From contig NZ_JANFNY010000019.1 of the NCBI RefSeq assembly GCF_024437745.1, forward strand, positions 1 through 64,000: a stretch of 64,000 nt of DNA. Direction: 5' to 3'. Position numbers and translations under genes: made by a program. This DNA comes from Roseomonas sp. GC11. GTDB lineage: Bacteria; Pseudomonadota; Alphaproteobacteria; Acetobacterales; Acetobacteraceae. Positions 53,799-62,379 of this stretch are shown here, piece by piece; the first letter of the stretch is position 1; every line of letters starts with the position of its first letter. The notes under the pieces are model-generated. The model made no database searches. It was not told where the DNA came from and saw only the letters and a program-made list of their open reading frames with translations.

Positions 53799-55235
53799 TC
53801 ATCCCTCCGCCCAGCCTCGCGCCAGGGCGATGGCGCGGGCGAAGCGGTCATGCAGCGCGGGTGGCAGTGGCGCCTCCGGCGCCACGCGCCGGGTGCCGTC
53901 CGGCCGTGGCCGCTCCGGCTGGCCCAGCGCCTCCAGGCACAGGTGCAGCACGCCCAGCGCCGTGATATCGGCCGAGCCCGCCACCTCCAGCGGCATGCCC
54001 AGCGCATCGGCCAGGAAGCGGGTGAAATAGGCGCTGCGGCTGAGCCCGCCATCCACCGCGATACGCCCCGTGCCCCCCGGCAAGCCATCCAGCGCGCCGC
54101 GCAGCGCCCGCACCAGCTCCGCCGCCCGCAGGGCGATGCCCTCCAGCACCGCCCGCCGCAGATCCGCCGGCCCGGTGGAGAGGTCCAGCCCCAGCCAGGT
54201 GCCGCGCGCGGCGCGGTCCCAGTGCGGGCTGCCCAGCCCCGCCAGCGCCGGCACGAAGGCCAGCCCGCGTGCCAGGGCGCTGGGGCCGGTGAAGCCGTCC
54301 AACCCGGCATATCCACCGGGCAGCAGGCCGCATTCCCGCAGCCACTCGATGGTGGCGCCGGCGGTCAGCAGGCCGCCATCCAGCGCATAGAGTGGCGCCT
54401 GCCCCGCCATCTGCCAGGCGCAGGTGGGCAGCAGCCCGCCCGGCATGCCGCCCACCGGCGCGGGGCCGGTGAGGCCAAGGGCAAAGGCGCCGGTGCCGAA
54501 GGTGATCTTCAGGTCGCCCGGTTCCCGGCAGCCATGGCCGAAGAGGGAGGCCTGCTGATCCACCACGCTGGCCACCATCCGGGCGCCACCGGGCAGCTGG
54601 CCGAAGCCGCCCGTGGTGGGGCGGATCTCCGGCAGGCACTCCACCGGCACGCCGAAGGCCGCGCAGAGCTCCGCATCCCAGCACAGCCGGCGCAGATCCA
54701 TCAGGCTGGTGCGGGAGGCGGTGGAAGGGTCCGTGGCGCAGGTGCCGGTCAGCCGGTGCAGGAAGAAGGCGTCGCTGGTGCCGAGCCGCAGCCGGCCCTG
54801 GCGCAGCAGCGCGCGGGCACCCGCGGCATTGTCCAGCAGCCAGCGCAGCTTGCCGGCGGAGAAATAGGCATCGAGCGGCAGCCCGGCGCGCGCCAGGGTC
54901 AGCGCCTCCACCCCCTGTGCCTTCAGGCGGGCGATGGCATCGGCGGTGCGCTCATCCTGCCAGACGATGGCATGGTGCAGGGGCTGGCCGCTTTCCGCAT
55001 CCCAGGCCACCACGGTCTCGCCCTGGTTGGCGAGGCCCGCGGCGGCGCAGGGGCCGGCCAGCCGCACCAGCTCCCCAAGCTGCGCCAGGATTTCCCCCGC
55101 GTCATGCTCCACCCAGCCGGGGCGGGGGCGGATCTGCCGGTGGGCGCGCTGGCCCACCAGGGAGAGCACGCCATCCCGCCACAGATAGGCCCTGCTGGAG
55201 GTCGTGCCCTGGTCGAGGGCCAGGATGCCGTTCAT
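53799..55235 (-). CDS. FGGY-family carbohydrate/glycerol kinase
   Basis: 478 residues from the ATG at 55235. The frame is open far upstream, but that part overlaps the preceding gene. N-terminal phosphate loop LALDQGTTSSRAYLW is that of glycerol kinase; WQDERTADAI and the C-terminal block GRIAVDGGLSRSAYFTRFLA are FGGY signatures. Phosphorylates glycerol or a related polyol with ATP. It overlaps the upstream FAD gene by 4 bases (ATGA). Shorter than E. coli GlpK (about 500), and the operon context differs, so the substrate may be another polyol. Confidence 0.88.
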   Translation of the reverse strand: MNGILALDQGTTSSRAYLWRDGVLSLVGQRAHRQIRPRPGWVEHDAGEILAQLGELVRLAGPCAAAGLANQGETVVAWDAESGQPLHHAIVWQDERTADAIARLKAQGVEALTLARAGLPLDAYFSAGKLRWLLDNAAGARALLRQGRLRLGTSDAFFLHRLTGTCATDPSTASRTSLMDLRRLCWDAELCAAFGVPVECLPEIRPTTGGFGQLPGGARMVASVVDQQASLFGHGCREPGDLKITFGTGAFALGLTGPAPVGGMPGGLLPTCAWQMAGQAPLYALDGGLLTAGATIEWLRECGLLPGGYAGLDGFTGPSALARGLAFVPALAGLGSPHWDRAARGTWLGLDLSTGPADLRRAVLEGIALRAAELVRALRGALDGLPGGTGRIAVDGGLSRSAYFTRFLADALGMPLEVAGSADITALGVLHLCLEALGQPERPRPDGTRRVAPEAPLPPALHDRFARAIALARGWAEG

Positions 55236-56428
55236 GCCAGTTCCACCGTCACCCCGGCGGCACCCCTGAGCAGGCCGGTATCGAGGGGCAGGGTGATGCG
55301 CCGCTCCGGCAGGGCGTGGATCGCCCGCTGCCACAGCACCACCCCGCCGGCGGAGAGGCGCAGCCAGCCCCGCCCGGCGGCGGCGGCGCGGGCCAGCAGC
55401 CGCACCATGCCATCGCCGGGCACCACGCGCTGGGGATAGACATAGCGCAGCCCCCCCGCCGCCACGACCGGCAGCGCGGCCGAGGGGGGCGGCAGGCGGC
55501 CCTCCAGGGCGCGCAGCATGGCCCGCGCGGCGGCGGCGCCCTCCGCGGCGGCCGCGCCGGAATGCTCCACCGGGCGCAGCACATTGCCGGCGGCGAAGAA
55601 GGCCGGGTCCGAGCAGCGCCAGTGATTGTCGATGGCGGGGCCGCCGGTGCCGGGGTCCATGGTGAGATGGCCGGCCCGCGCCAGCGCCGCCTCCGGCACG
55701 AAGCGGCCGGAGAGGATGACGCCATCGCAGGCGATGCGCTCCCGCCGCCCGTCCCGTTCCACCAGCACCGCCTCCACCCGGCCCTGCCCCTCCACCGCCA
55801 GCAGCCGCGTGGCGGTGCGGACCGGCACGCCGAGCAGGTGGCGCGCCACCCAGTCGCCGGGGCGGCGGGCGGTGATGCGGCGCCCGGCCTCCAGCATCGC
55901 CACGGGGCGGATGCCGGCCTGGCGGGCGGTCAGCAGGGCGGAGAAGGCGACCAGCTCCGTCCCCAGGATCACCGGGCGGAGGAAGGGCCGCATGCCGCCG
56001 GCATGGACCATCTCCTGGAAGGCGCCGGTGCTGAGCACGCCCCAGGGCCGCGTGCCGGAGAGCAGCCGGGCGCTGCGCGGCATTTCCCGGATGCCGGCCG
56101 CGAGCAGCACGGCGCGGGCGTGGAGCGTCTCCGTCCCGGCGGCGCTGTTGACCTCGACCCCGCCCCCCGGCGCCAGGGCGGTGACGCTGTGGCCGGTGCG
56201 GATTTCCGCCGCCGCCGCCGCGCGCACCAGTTCGCGGGCGTAGCGCGGGCCGCTCCACAGCCGGTGGAAATCGAGCATCCCCCAGCCCGGATGGGCGGCG
56301 AAGCGCGGCAGGCCGCCGGCCTCCGGGTTGCGTTCCAGCACCAGCACGTCGCGCAGCCCGGCGGCGGCCAGGTGGCGCGCCGCCGTCAGCCCCGCTGGGC
56401 CGGCGCCGATGATGATGGCTTGGCGCAT
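55232..56428 (-). CDS. FAD/NAD(P)-binding oxidoreductase, GlpB/HcnB-like subunit
   Basis: 398 residues. The N-terminal FAD Rossmann motif is AIIIGAGPAGLTAARHLAAA. The mid part VLLAAGIREMPRSARLLSGT is typical of pyridine-nucleotide-disulfide-like subunits of GlpABC, hydrogen cyanide synthase and opine oxidases. A second Rossmann segment reads FLRPVILGTELVAFSALLTA. No redox-active CxxC is seen. It overlaps both neighbours (56428 and 55232), so the three products are probably one complex or pathway. Confidence 0.85.
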   Translation of the reverse strand: MRQAIIIGAGPAGLTAARHLAAAGLRDVLVLERNPEAGGLPRFAAHPGWGMLDFHRLWSGPRYARELVRAAAAAEIRTGHSVTALAPGGGVEVNSAAGTETLHARAVLLAAGIREMPRSARLLSGTRPWGVLSTGAFQEMVHAGGMRPFLRPVILGTELVAFSALLTARQAGIRPVAMLEAGRRITARRPGDWVARHLLGVPVRTATRLLAVEGQGRVEAVLVERDGRRERIACDGVILSGRFVPEAALARAGHLTMDPGTGGPAIDNHWRCSDPAFFAAGNVLRPVEHSGAAAAEGAAAARAMLRALEGRLPPPSAALPVVAAGGLRYVYPQRVVPGDGMVRLLARAAAAGRGWLRLSAGGVVLWQRAIHALPERRITLPLDTGLLRGAAGVTVELA

Positions 56429-57837
56429 CAGCCCGCCCCCCCATCCAGCGGCGCGACCAGCCCGGGCAGGTGCGGCGCCGCGATCTCCAGCACGCGGCGG
56501 GTGCAGTAGAAGCCCTGGCAGCGCCCCATCATGCAGCGCGTGCGCCGCTTCAGCCCGCCGAGGTCGCCGGCGGGCAGGGGGGGCGCCAGCGCGGCGGTGA
56601 TCTCGGCGCGCGTCACCATCTCGCAGTGACAGATGATCTCGTCCCGGCCGGGCTGCTGCCAGGGGCGGGGCAGGGTTTCCGTGAGGTTGGGCACCGGCGT
56701 CCAGATCGGCTCCGGCGGCGGGGGCAGGGGGGCGAAATGCGCGCCGTACAGCTCCAGCAGATAGGCCGCGATGCCGAGCGAGCCGGTCAGCCCGGTGGAG
56801 CGGATGCCGCCCACCGTGATCCAGCGCCGCGCCGGCAGGGCCTCGATCTGGTAGTCCTTGAACTGCGTGGCCGGGCGCAGCCCGGCATAGGTGGCGGTGA
56901 CGGGCTCCTCCGCCAGGGCGGGGATCATGCGGCGGCCCTGGCGGAGCAGCTCCACCAGGGCGGCCTCCTCCACCGTGGCGGCCTCGCGGTCCTGCTGTTC
57001 CTCGGCGGTGGGGCCGACCAGCAGGTTGCCGAAGGCGGTGCGGCTGATCACCACCCCCTTGGTGCGCTCATTCGGCACGGGGAGGATGATGGACCGGGCC
57101 AGGGCGAAGGCCGTCTTGTCCAGCACCACGAACTGGCCCTTGCGCGGGCGGATCTCGAAGGGGCTGGGGCGGGCGATGGCTTCCACGATGTCGCCCTGGT
57201 TGCCGGCGCAGTTCACCACCACCCGCGCCCGCAGCGGGCCGGCCGAGGTTTCCAGCTGCCAGCTTCCATCCTCCGCCTGCCGCCCCGCCGTGACACGGGT
57301 CTCGCGCAGCAGCGTGCCGCCATGCGCGAGGCCCTGGCGGGCATAGGCCAGGGGCGCCGACCAGGGGTCGATCACCGCCTCCCCCGGCACCAGCACGCCG
57401 CCCAGCAGGTCCGGCGCCAGATGCGGCTCGCGCTGGCGCACCTCCGGCGCGGAGAGGAGCCGGACATCGGCCACGCCATTGGCATGGGCGCGGGCGACGA
57501 TGCCCGGCAGGGCCGCCAGGTCGGCCTCCGTCCAGGCCACCACGATGGCGCCCGTCTCCAGCAGTGGCAGGCCCAGCCGCGCGTGGAGGGCACGGTAGGC
57601 GGCATGGCCCTGCCGCATCAGCCGGGCTTCCAGGCTGCCGGGCACGGCATCGAAGCCGGTGTGGAGCAGGGCGCTGTTGGCCTTGCTGGCGCCGCTGAGC
57701 AGATCGGCCCCCCGCTCCACCAGCGCCGCCCGCAGGCCGGCCATGGCGAAGGCGCGGAAGGCCGCGCAGCCGACCACCCCGGCGCCGATGATGAGGATGT
57801 CGAAGGCGGGGTCCGGCCCGGTCTGCGCGCGTGTCAT
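56428..57837 (-). CDS. FAD-dependent glycerol-3-phosphate-type dehydrogenase with C-terminal BFD [2Fe-2S] domain
   Basis: 469 residues from the ATG at 57837 (an in-frame TTG lies 9 codons upstream, inside a palindrome). DAO-family FAD motif ILIIGAGVVGCAAFRAFAMA, then the GlpA/GlpD-like SKANSALLHTGFDAVPGSLE. The C-terminus has the BFD-like cluster cysteines CHCEMVTRAEI and CMMGRCQGFYC. It oxidises a phosphorylated polyol or amino/hydroxy acid, passing electrons through the Fe-S domain. Overlaps the next gene by one base. Confidence 0.87.
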   Translation of the reverse strand: MTRAQTGPDPAFDILIIGAGVVGCAAFRAFAMAGLRAALVERGADLLSGASKANSALLHTGFDAVPGSLEARLMRQGHAAYRALHARLGLPLLETGAIVVAWTEADLAALPGIVARAHANGVADVRLLSAPEVRQREPHLAPDLLGGVLVPGEAVIDPWSAPLAYARQGLAHGGTLLRETRVTAGRQAEDGSWQLETSAGPLRARVVVNCAGNQGDIVEAIARPSPFEIRPRKGQFVVLDKTAFALARSIILPVPNERTKGVVISRTAFGNLLVGPTAEEQQDREAATVEEAALVELLRQGRRMIPALAEEPVTATYAGLRPATQFKDYQIEALPARRWITVGGIRSTGLTGSLGIAAYLLELYGAHFAPLPPPPEPIWTPVPNLTETLPRPWQQPGRDEIICHCEMVTRAEITAALAPPLPAGDLGGLKRRTRCMMGRCQGFYCTRRVLEIAAPHLPGLVAPLDGGAG

Positions 57838-57849
57838 GCCGGAGGTATA

Positions 57850-57863
57850 TGACCGAGCGGTCA
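57850..57863. promoter_or_regulatory. TetR-type palindromic operator candidate
   Basis: TGACCG-AG-CGGTCA: perfect 6-base arms with a 2-base centre, the form common for TetR/AcrR operators. It lies 13 bases upstream of the FAD dehydrogenase start and downstream of the DeoR gene. No TetR gene is present in the window. Confidence 0.5.
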
Positions 57864-57891
57864 AATCATGCCAGATGAAATGTGGATTCAG

Positions 57892-58671
57892 TCATTCCCT
57901 GCGGGGGCCGGCCCCGGCCGCCAGGATCACCTCCACCCCGGCGGCCTGCAGCGCCGCCTGCAGCGGCGGCGGCGGCGCCCGCTCCGTGACCAGCCGGGCG
58001 ATGGCGGGCAGGCCGCAGAGGCGGAACAGGGCGGGGCGGCCGAACTTGCTGGCATCGGCCAGCACCGTCACCCGCCGGGCGCGCTCGATCATGCCGCGTG
58101 CGATCTCCGCCTCCTGGAGGTCGAAATCATGGAGGCCATCGGCGGTGATGCCGCCCACCGTCAGCACCGCGTGGTCCGGCTGGAAGCCGGAGAGCTGTTG
58201 CAGCACCAGGGAACCGACATTCTCCCCGGCATCATGCCGGTGCTCGCCGCCCAGCAGGAAGGCGCGGTTGCCGCCGCCGCGCGAGAGATGCTGCGCGATG
58301 CCGATGGAATTCGTGATCACCGTCAGCCCGTCCTGCCGCGCGAGCGCCGCGGCGAAGGCCAGGGTGGTGGAGCCGGTATCGATGAACAGCGTCTCGCCCG
58401 GGCCGAACAGCGGGGCCGCCGCCTCGCCGATGGCCTGCTTGGCCTCCTGGTTCTCGGTCATGCGCTGGGCGAAGGCGCCCTCGGCCATCCGCTCCGGCAG
58501 CACGGCGCCGCCATGGAATTTGCGCAGCCGGTCGCGCGCGGCCAGTTCCGTCAGGTCCCGGCGGATGGTTTCCTGCGAGGTGCCGAGCTGCCGGGCCAGG
58601 GCCTCCACGGTCAGGCGCCGGTGCTCGGCCAGCAATTCCAGGATGCGCTCGCGACGCTCGGCAACACGCAT
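57892..58671 (-). CDS. DeoR/GlpR-family transcriptional repressor
   Basis: 259 residues from the ATG at 58671. DeoR helix-turn-helix: ERRERILELLAEHRRLTVEA, LARQLGTSQETIRRDLTELA, LRKFHGGAV. The sugar-phosphate-sensing domain follows (FIDTGSTTLAFAAAL; VITNSIGIAQHL; GGITADGLHDFD). First gene of the kinase/dehydrogenase set, 54 bases before it. GlpR-like proteins are released by a phosphorylated polyol, the product of the kinase in this unit. Confidence 0.9.
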   Translation of the reverse strand: MRVAERRERILELLAEHRRLTVEALARQLGTSQETIRRDLTELAARDRLRKFHGGAVLPERMAEGAFAQRMTENQEAKQAIGEAAAPLFGPGETLFIDTGSTTLAFAAALARQDGLTVITNSIGIAQHLSRGGGNRAFLLGGEHRHDAGENVGSLVLQQLSGFQPDHAVLTVGGITADGLHDFDLQEAEIARGMIERARRVTVLADASKFGRPALFRLCGLPAIARLVTERAPPPPLQAALQAAGVEVILAAGAGPRRE

Positions 58672-58837
58672 GGGCCACTCTCCTTCCGGGAGGCCCTGGC
58701 TTATAGCGGCCCTGCCGGGCTCCGCAAAAAGCACCCGCGCGCGCCGGCCGGTCCTGCCCTGCCGGCACGCCAGGAAGAAGCCGGGCATGCCCCGATGCGC
58801 CCGGCCGCATGAGGGCGGTGGTGCGCAGGCCTTGGGA

Positions 58838-59800
58838 TCAATCCATCGCGCTGAGCCTGTTGTCACGCACCACCTGGCCCCAGCGCCGGGCCTCCTCATT
58901 CATGAAGCGCGCCAATTGCTGGGGGCCACGGATTTCCGGCGTGAAGCCGGCCGCCGTGAGGCGCTCACGGGTCTGCGCATCCTGGAGCGCAGCCTCGAAG
59001 GCCGCGCCGAGCCGGGTGACGATCGCCGCATCGGTATTGGCCGGCGCCAGGAAAGCATACCACAGGCGGACATTGAAATCTTCGAAGCCGAGTTCGGCCA
59101 TCGTCGGCACATCGGGCAGGCTGGGCAGGCGTGCCGGCGATGTCACGGCGAGCGCGTGCAGCTGCCCCGCCGCGCGCAGGGGGGAAACCTCGGAGGCTGA
59201 GGGGAACATCATGGTGATGAAGCCCCCCGCCATGGCTTGCAGGCTATCCGGATTGCCGCGGAAGGGGACATGCGTTCCCTTGCCCTGCATCTCGTTCAGC
59301 AGCCTGACGGCGGCCAGATGCGCCAGCGTCCCGGCCCCACCCGAACCATAGGAGACGCCATCGCCGCGCGCGGCGGCGGCCTTCAACTGCGCGAAGGAGC
59401 GGATGCCCGAGGCATTCGAGACCACGAGCGCCATGGGAAACGAGCCGACACCGAGGATCGGCACAAAATCGCGCTGGATGCTGTAGGGAAGCTTTTGCAG
59501 CACCGTCTGGATCAGGGCGGAGGTGGTCAGGCTCAGGATCGTGTATCCATCGGGCTCTGCGCGTGCGACGTGGTTCGTCCCGATCGTGGTGCTGCCTCCG
59601 GGCCGGTTGTCGACGAAAATCTGGCCGTTGAGATCGCGCGCCGCCCGTTCCCCCAGCGTGCGCGACACGATATCGCCGACGCCACCGGCCGGATTGGGCA
59701 CGACGATTCGGATCGGGCGGTTTGGATAGGATGTGCTGGCGAAAGCCGGCCGCGTGAGGCCGCCCATGGCCAGCGCGGCCAGCAGGCTTCTTCTGTGCAT
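58838..59800 (-). CDS. Bug/TctC-family receptor, orphan
   Basis: 320 residues. Signal peptide HRRSLLAALAMGGLTRPAFA. Body: VPNPAGGVGDIVSRTLGERA, FVDNRPGGSTTIGTNHVARA, GTHVPFRGNPDSLQAMAGGF. The first loop is NPAGG rather than FPPGG. It sits between the aldehyde dehydrogenase and the DeoR gene on the same strand and might share a transcript with either; the 108-base and 166-base gaps leave this open. Confidence 0.9.
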   Translation of the reverse strand: MHRRSLLAALAMGGLTRPAFASTSYPNRPIRIVVPNPAGGVGDIVSRTLGERAARDLNGQIFVDNRPGGSTTIGTNHVARAEPDGYTILSLTTSALIQTVLQKLPYSIQRDFVPILGVGSFPMALVVSNASGIRSFAQLKAAAARGDGVSYGSGGAGTLAHLAAVRLLNEMQGKGTHVPFRGNPDSLQAMAGGFITMMFPSASEVSPLRAAGQLHALAVTSPARLPSLPDVPTMAELGFEDFNVRLWYAFLAPANTDAAIVTRLGAAFEAALQDAQTRERLTAAGFTPEIRGPQQLARFMNEEARRWGQVVRDNRLSAMD

Positions 59801-59908
59801 TCTTGGCTCCCTTGTGCTGGTTTTCGTTGTCAGGCGGCCGGCGGGCCTTTGGCCTGTCCCTGCCCTTCTCCCCGCATGGGAAGAAGGGGCCGCCTGATGC
59901 TCAGGCGG

Positions 59909-61330
59909 TCACGCCGCCGCGCCGAAGATGGCCTTGGTCTCGAGATATTCCTCCAGACCGAATTCCCCCATCTCGCGGCCATTGCCGGAGTGCTTGTATC
60001 CCCCCATGGGTGCTGCGGGGTGGGCGGGCGCGCCATTGATCGCGATCCGCCCGGCGCGAATTCCGCGGGCGACACGCAGCGCCTCCCCGTTATCGGCGGA
60101 GAAGACATAGCCGCCGAGGCCATAGGGCGTGTCGTTCGCGAGCCGGATGGCCTCCTCCGTATCGATGTAGGAGAGGAGCGACAGGACCGGACCAAAGATT
60201 TCCTCGCGCGCGATGGTCATGGCCGGCGTGACATCGGCGAAGACCGTCGGCTGCACGAAGTAGCCCTTTTCCAGCCCGGCGGGGCGGCCCGGGCCACCGG
60301 TGAGAAGACGCGCGCCTTCCTCGATGCCGCTGCGGATATAGGCCTGCACGCGCTCGAACTGCGCGCGGTTGACGAGAGGGCCGAGATCCGTCTCCGGATC
60401 TTCCGGATTGCCGACGCGCAGGGCTTCGGCCGCCTGGATGAGATGGTTCTCCAGCGCGGCGGCCTCGTCCCGGTGCACCAGGAGCCGGCTCGGCGCATGG
60501 CAGGATTGCCCGGAATTGAAGAAGCCGCGCGCGATGGTCCAGCGTGCCGCGGAGGCAAGGTCGGCGCCCGGCAGGATGATATTGGCCGACTTGCCACCGA
60601 GTTCCTGCGCGACGCGCTTGACGGTCGGCGCCGCGGCCGTGGCGACAAGAATGCCGGCGCGGGTCGAGCCCGTGAAGGAGACCAGGTCGATATCGGGATG
60701 GCGGCTGATGGCGGCCCCGACACCCTGGCCATCGCCGATGACGAGGTTGAACACGCCGGCCGGCACGCCGGCCTCGTGCAGGATCTCCGCCAGCAGCAGG
60801 GCGCTGCGCGGCGAATGTTCGCTCGGCTTCAGCACGACGGTGCATCCCGCTGCCAGGGCATAGGCCAGTTTCGTGCAGGGCGATTGCACGGGCCAGTTCC
60901 AGGGCGTGATGAGGCCACAGACGCCGATCGGCTCACGCAGCACCATGCTGCCTTCCATCATCCGCTCAAAACGGTAGGTGGCGAGCGTCCTGCGGGCCTG
61001 CCGGAATTGTTCCGCCGCGCCTGTCACCTGCACCCTGGCCTTGACCGGAGAGCCCATCTCTTCCGTCAAGGTGCGTGCCAGATCTTCCTGCCGGGCGACA
61101 CAGCCATCAATGATGCGGTCCAGCAGTGCAAGCCGTTCCTCCCTGCTGGTGGCAGAGAAATCCGTGAAGGCCGCGCGTGCGGTGCGCACCGCGAGGTCGA
61201 CATCTCCGTCATTGCCGAGGCCGACTGTGGCGAAGGCTTCCTCTGTCGCCGGGTTGACCAGGATATGGCGGCCCTTGCCCCGCGCCTCCACCCAGGAACC
61301 GCCGATATAGAAATGTTGGTGTTGTTTCAT
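59909..61330 (-). CDS. NAD(P)-dependent aldehyde dehydrogenase
   Basis: 473 residues, full length for the ALDH superfamily. Cofactor block ITPWNWPV then KPSEHSPRSA; general base Glu in AQELGGKSAN; catalytic Cys in FFNSGQSCHAPSR; EEIFGPVLSLLSY and a C-terminal GYKHSGNGREMGEFGLEEYL. Converts an aldehyde to its acid. Divergent from the SDR/aldolase pair across about 210 bases containing an AT-rich patch (GATATAAAACAGGATTATAG near 61402), so all may be induced together. Substrate unknown. Confidence 0.92.
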   Translation of the reverse strand: MKQHQHFYIGGSWVEARGKGRHILVNPATEEAFATVGLGNDGDVDLAVRTARAAFTDFSATSREERLALLDRIIDGCVARQEDLARTLTEEMGSPVKARVQVTGAAEQFRQARRTLATYRFERMMEGSMVLREPIGVCGLITPWNWPVQSPCTKLAYALAAGCTVVLKPSEHSPRSALLLAEILHEAGVPAGVFNLVIGDGQGVGAAISRHPDIDLVSFTGSTRAGILVATAAAPTVKRVAQELGGKSANIILPGADLASAARWTIARGFFNSGQSCHAPSRLLVHRDEAAALENHLIQAAEALRVGNPEDPETDLGPLVNRAQFERVQAYIRSGIEEGARLLTGGPGRPAGLEKGYFVQPTVFADVTPAMTIAREEIFGPVLSLLSYIDTEEAIRLANDTPYGLGGYVFSADNGEALRVARGIRAGRIAINGAPAHPAAPMGGYKHSGNGREMGEFGLEEYLETKAIFGAAA

Positions 61331-61543
61331 GGAACCCTCCCGGTCTGGCCGCCACGCCAGCCTAGACAGCCACGCCCGGTGCGGAAAGCAGGCCGTGCTT
61401 GAAGATATAAAACAGGATTATAGCAAGAGCGCAGGCGGTGGCCTTCCATCTGGAAGGCCAGGCCTGGGGAGGAATAGACAGGATCAGGAAAGGCCGGATC
61501 CCCAGCCACGGGGCAGGGCCGCAGCCCGGGAGAGAAAACGCCA

Positions 61544-62368
61544 ATGGACACACTCACGACCACGCATGCCCCCGCTGATTCTGGTGTGCCCGCCTATGCG
61601 CGTGACTTCGGCGTGCGTGAGCGCGTCGTCATCATCACGGGCGCGGGGCAGGGAATTGGCCGTGAGGTCGCGCGCCAGTTTGCCGCGGCGGGGGCCAGGG
61701 TTGTTGTCGCCGATGTGAATGGCGGAAGGGCTTCTGCCGTATCGCGCGAGATCATCGCCGCTGATGGCGATGCGCTGGCCCTGACCACGGATGTTGCCGA
61801 CAAGGCCTCGGTGGAGGCCATGGCTGATGAAGTCCTGCACCGCTACGGCCGCATCGATGTGCTCATCAACAACGCCTCCATCTTCGCCAGTATCAACAAG
61901 CGCACTTTCGATGAGATCCCGCTCAGCGAATGGGAGCAGGTTCTGCGGGTCAACGTGACGGGGACTTATCTGGCATGCTGCGCCGTCGCACCGGCGATGC
62001 GCCGTGCCAACTGGGGCCGCATCATCAATATCTCATCGGACTCTGTGCCGCGCGGCATCCCGAACTATCTGCACTATGTGACCTCCAAATCCGCGATCAT
62101 CGGCATGACCAACGCGCTGGCGCGTGAACTCGGCTCCTATGGGATCACCGTCAATTGCCTTCGCCCTGGCGCCATCGCCACGGAGGTCGAGCGCACGCAC
62201 AATCCGACGATGACCTTCCGCACCAAGATCCTCGGCGAGCAGTGCCTGGGGCGCGGGCAACTCCCGGAGGATCTCGCGGGTATCATGATCTTCCTCGCGA
62301 CCTCGGCGGCCGGTTTCGTGACGGGGCAGACCATCGCGGTGGATGGTGGTCTGACGCATAGCAGCTAG
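61544..62368 (+). CDS. short-chain dehydrogenase/reductase
   Basis: 274 residues. NAD(P) motif ITGAGQGIG, VVVADVNGGR with an Asp suggesting NAD preference, NNAS, catalytic Tyr-x3-Lys in YVTSKSAIIG, and the C-terminal TGQTIAVDGGL. Upstream binding site GGGAGAGAAAACGCC. It is 11 bases before the aldolase gene, so the pair acts together, probably oxidising a hydroxy-acid that the aldolase then cleaves, or reducing its product. Confidence 0.9.
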   Translation: MDTLTTTHAPADSGVPAYARDFGVRERVVIITGAGQGIGREVARQFAAAGARVVVADVNGGRASAVSREIIAADGDALALTTDVADKASVEAMADEVLHRYGRIDVLINNASIFASINKRTFDEIPLSEWEQVLRVNVTGTYLACCAVAPAMRRANWGRIINISSDSVPRGIPNYLHYVTSKSAIIGMTNALARELGSYGITVNCLRPGAIATEVERTHNPTMTFRTKILGEQCLGRGQLPEDLAGIMIFLATSAAGFVTGQTIAVDGGLTHSS

Positions 62369-62379
62369 AGGATCGCGAC

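Noticed and set aside
53799-56444. 881-residue frame suggesting a fusion of the kinase to a large N-terminal domain
   Set aside because: The extra N-terminal part overlaps the FAD oxidoreductase gene in another frame and has Arg/Gly-rich shadow composition; the kinase has a normal start at 55235.
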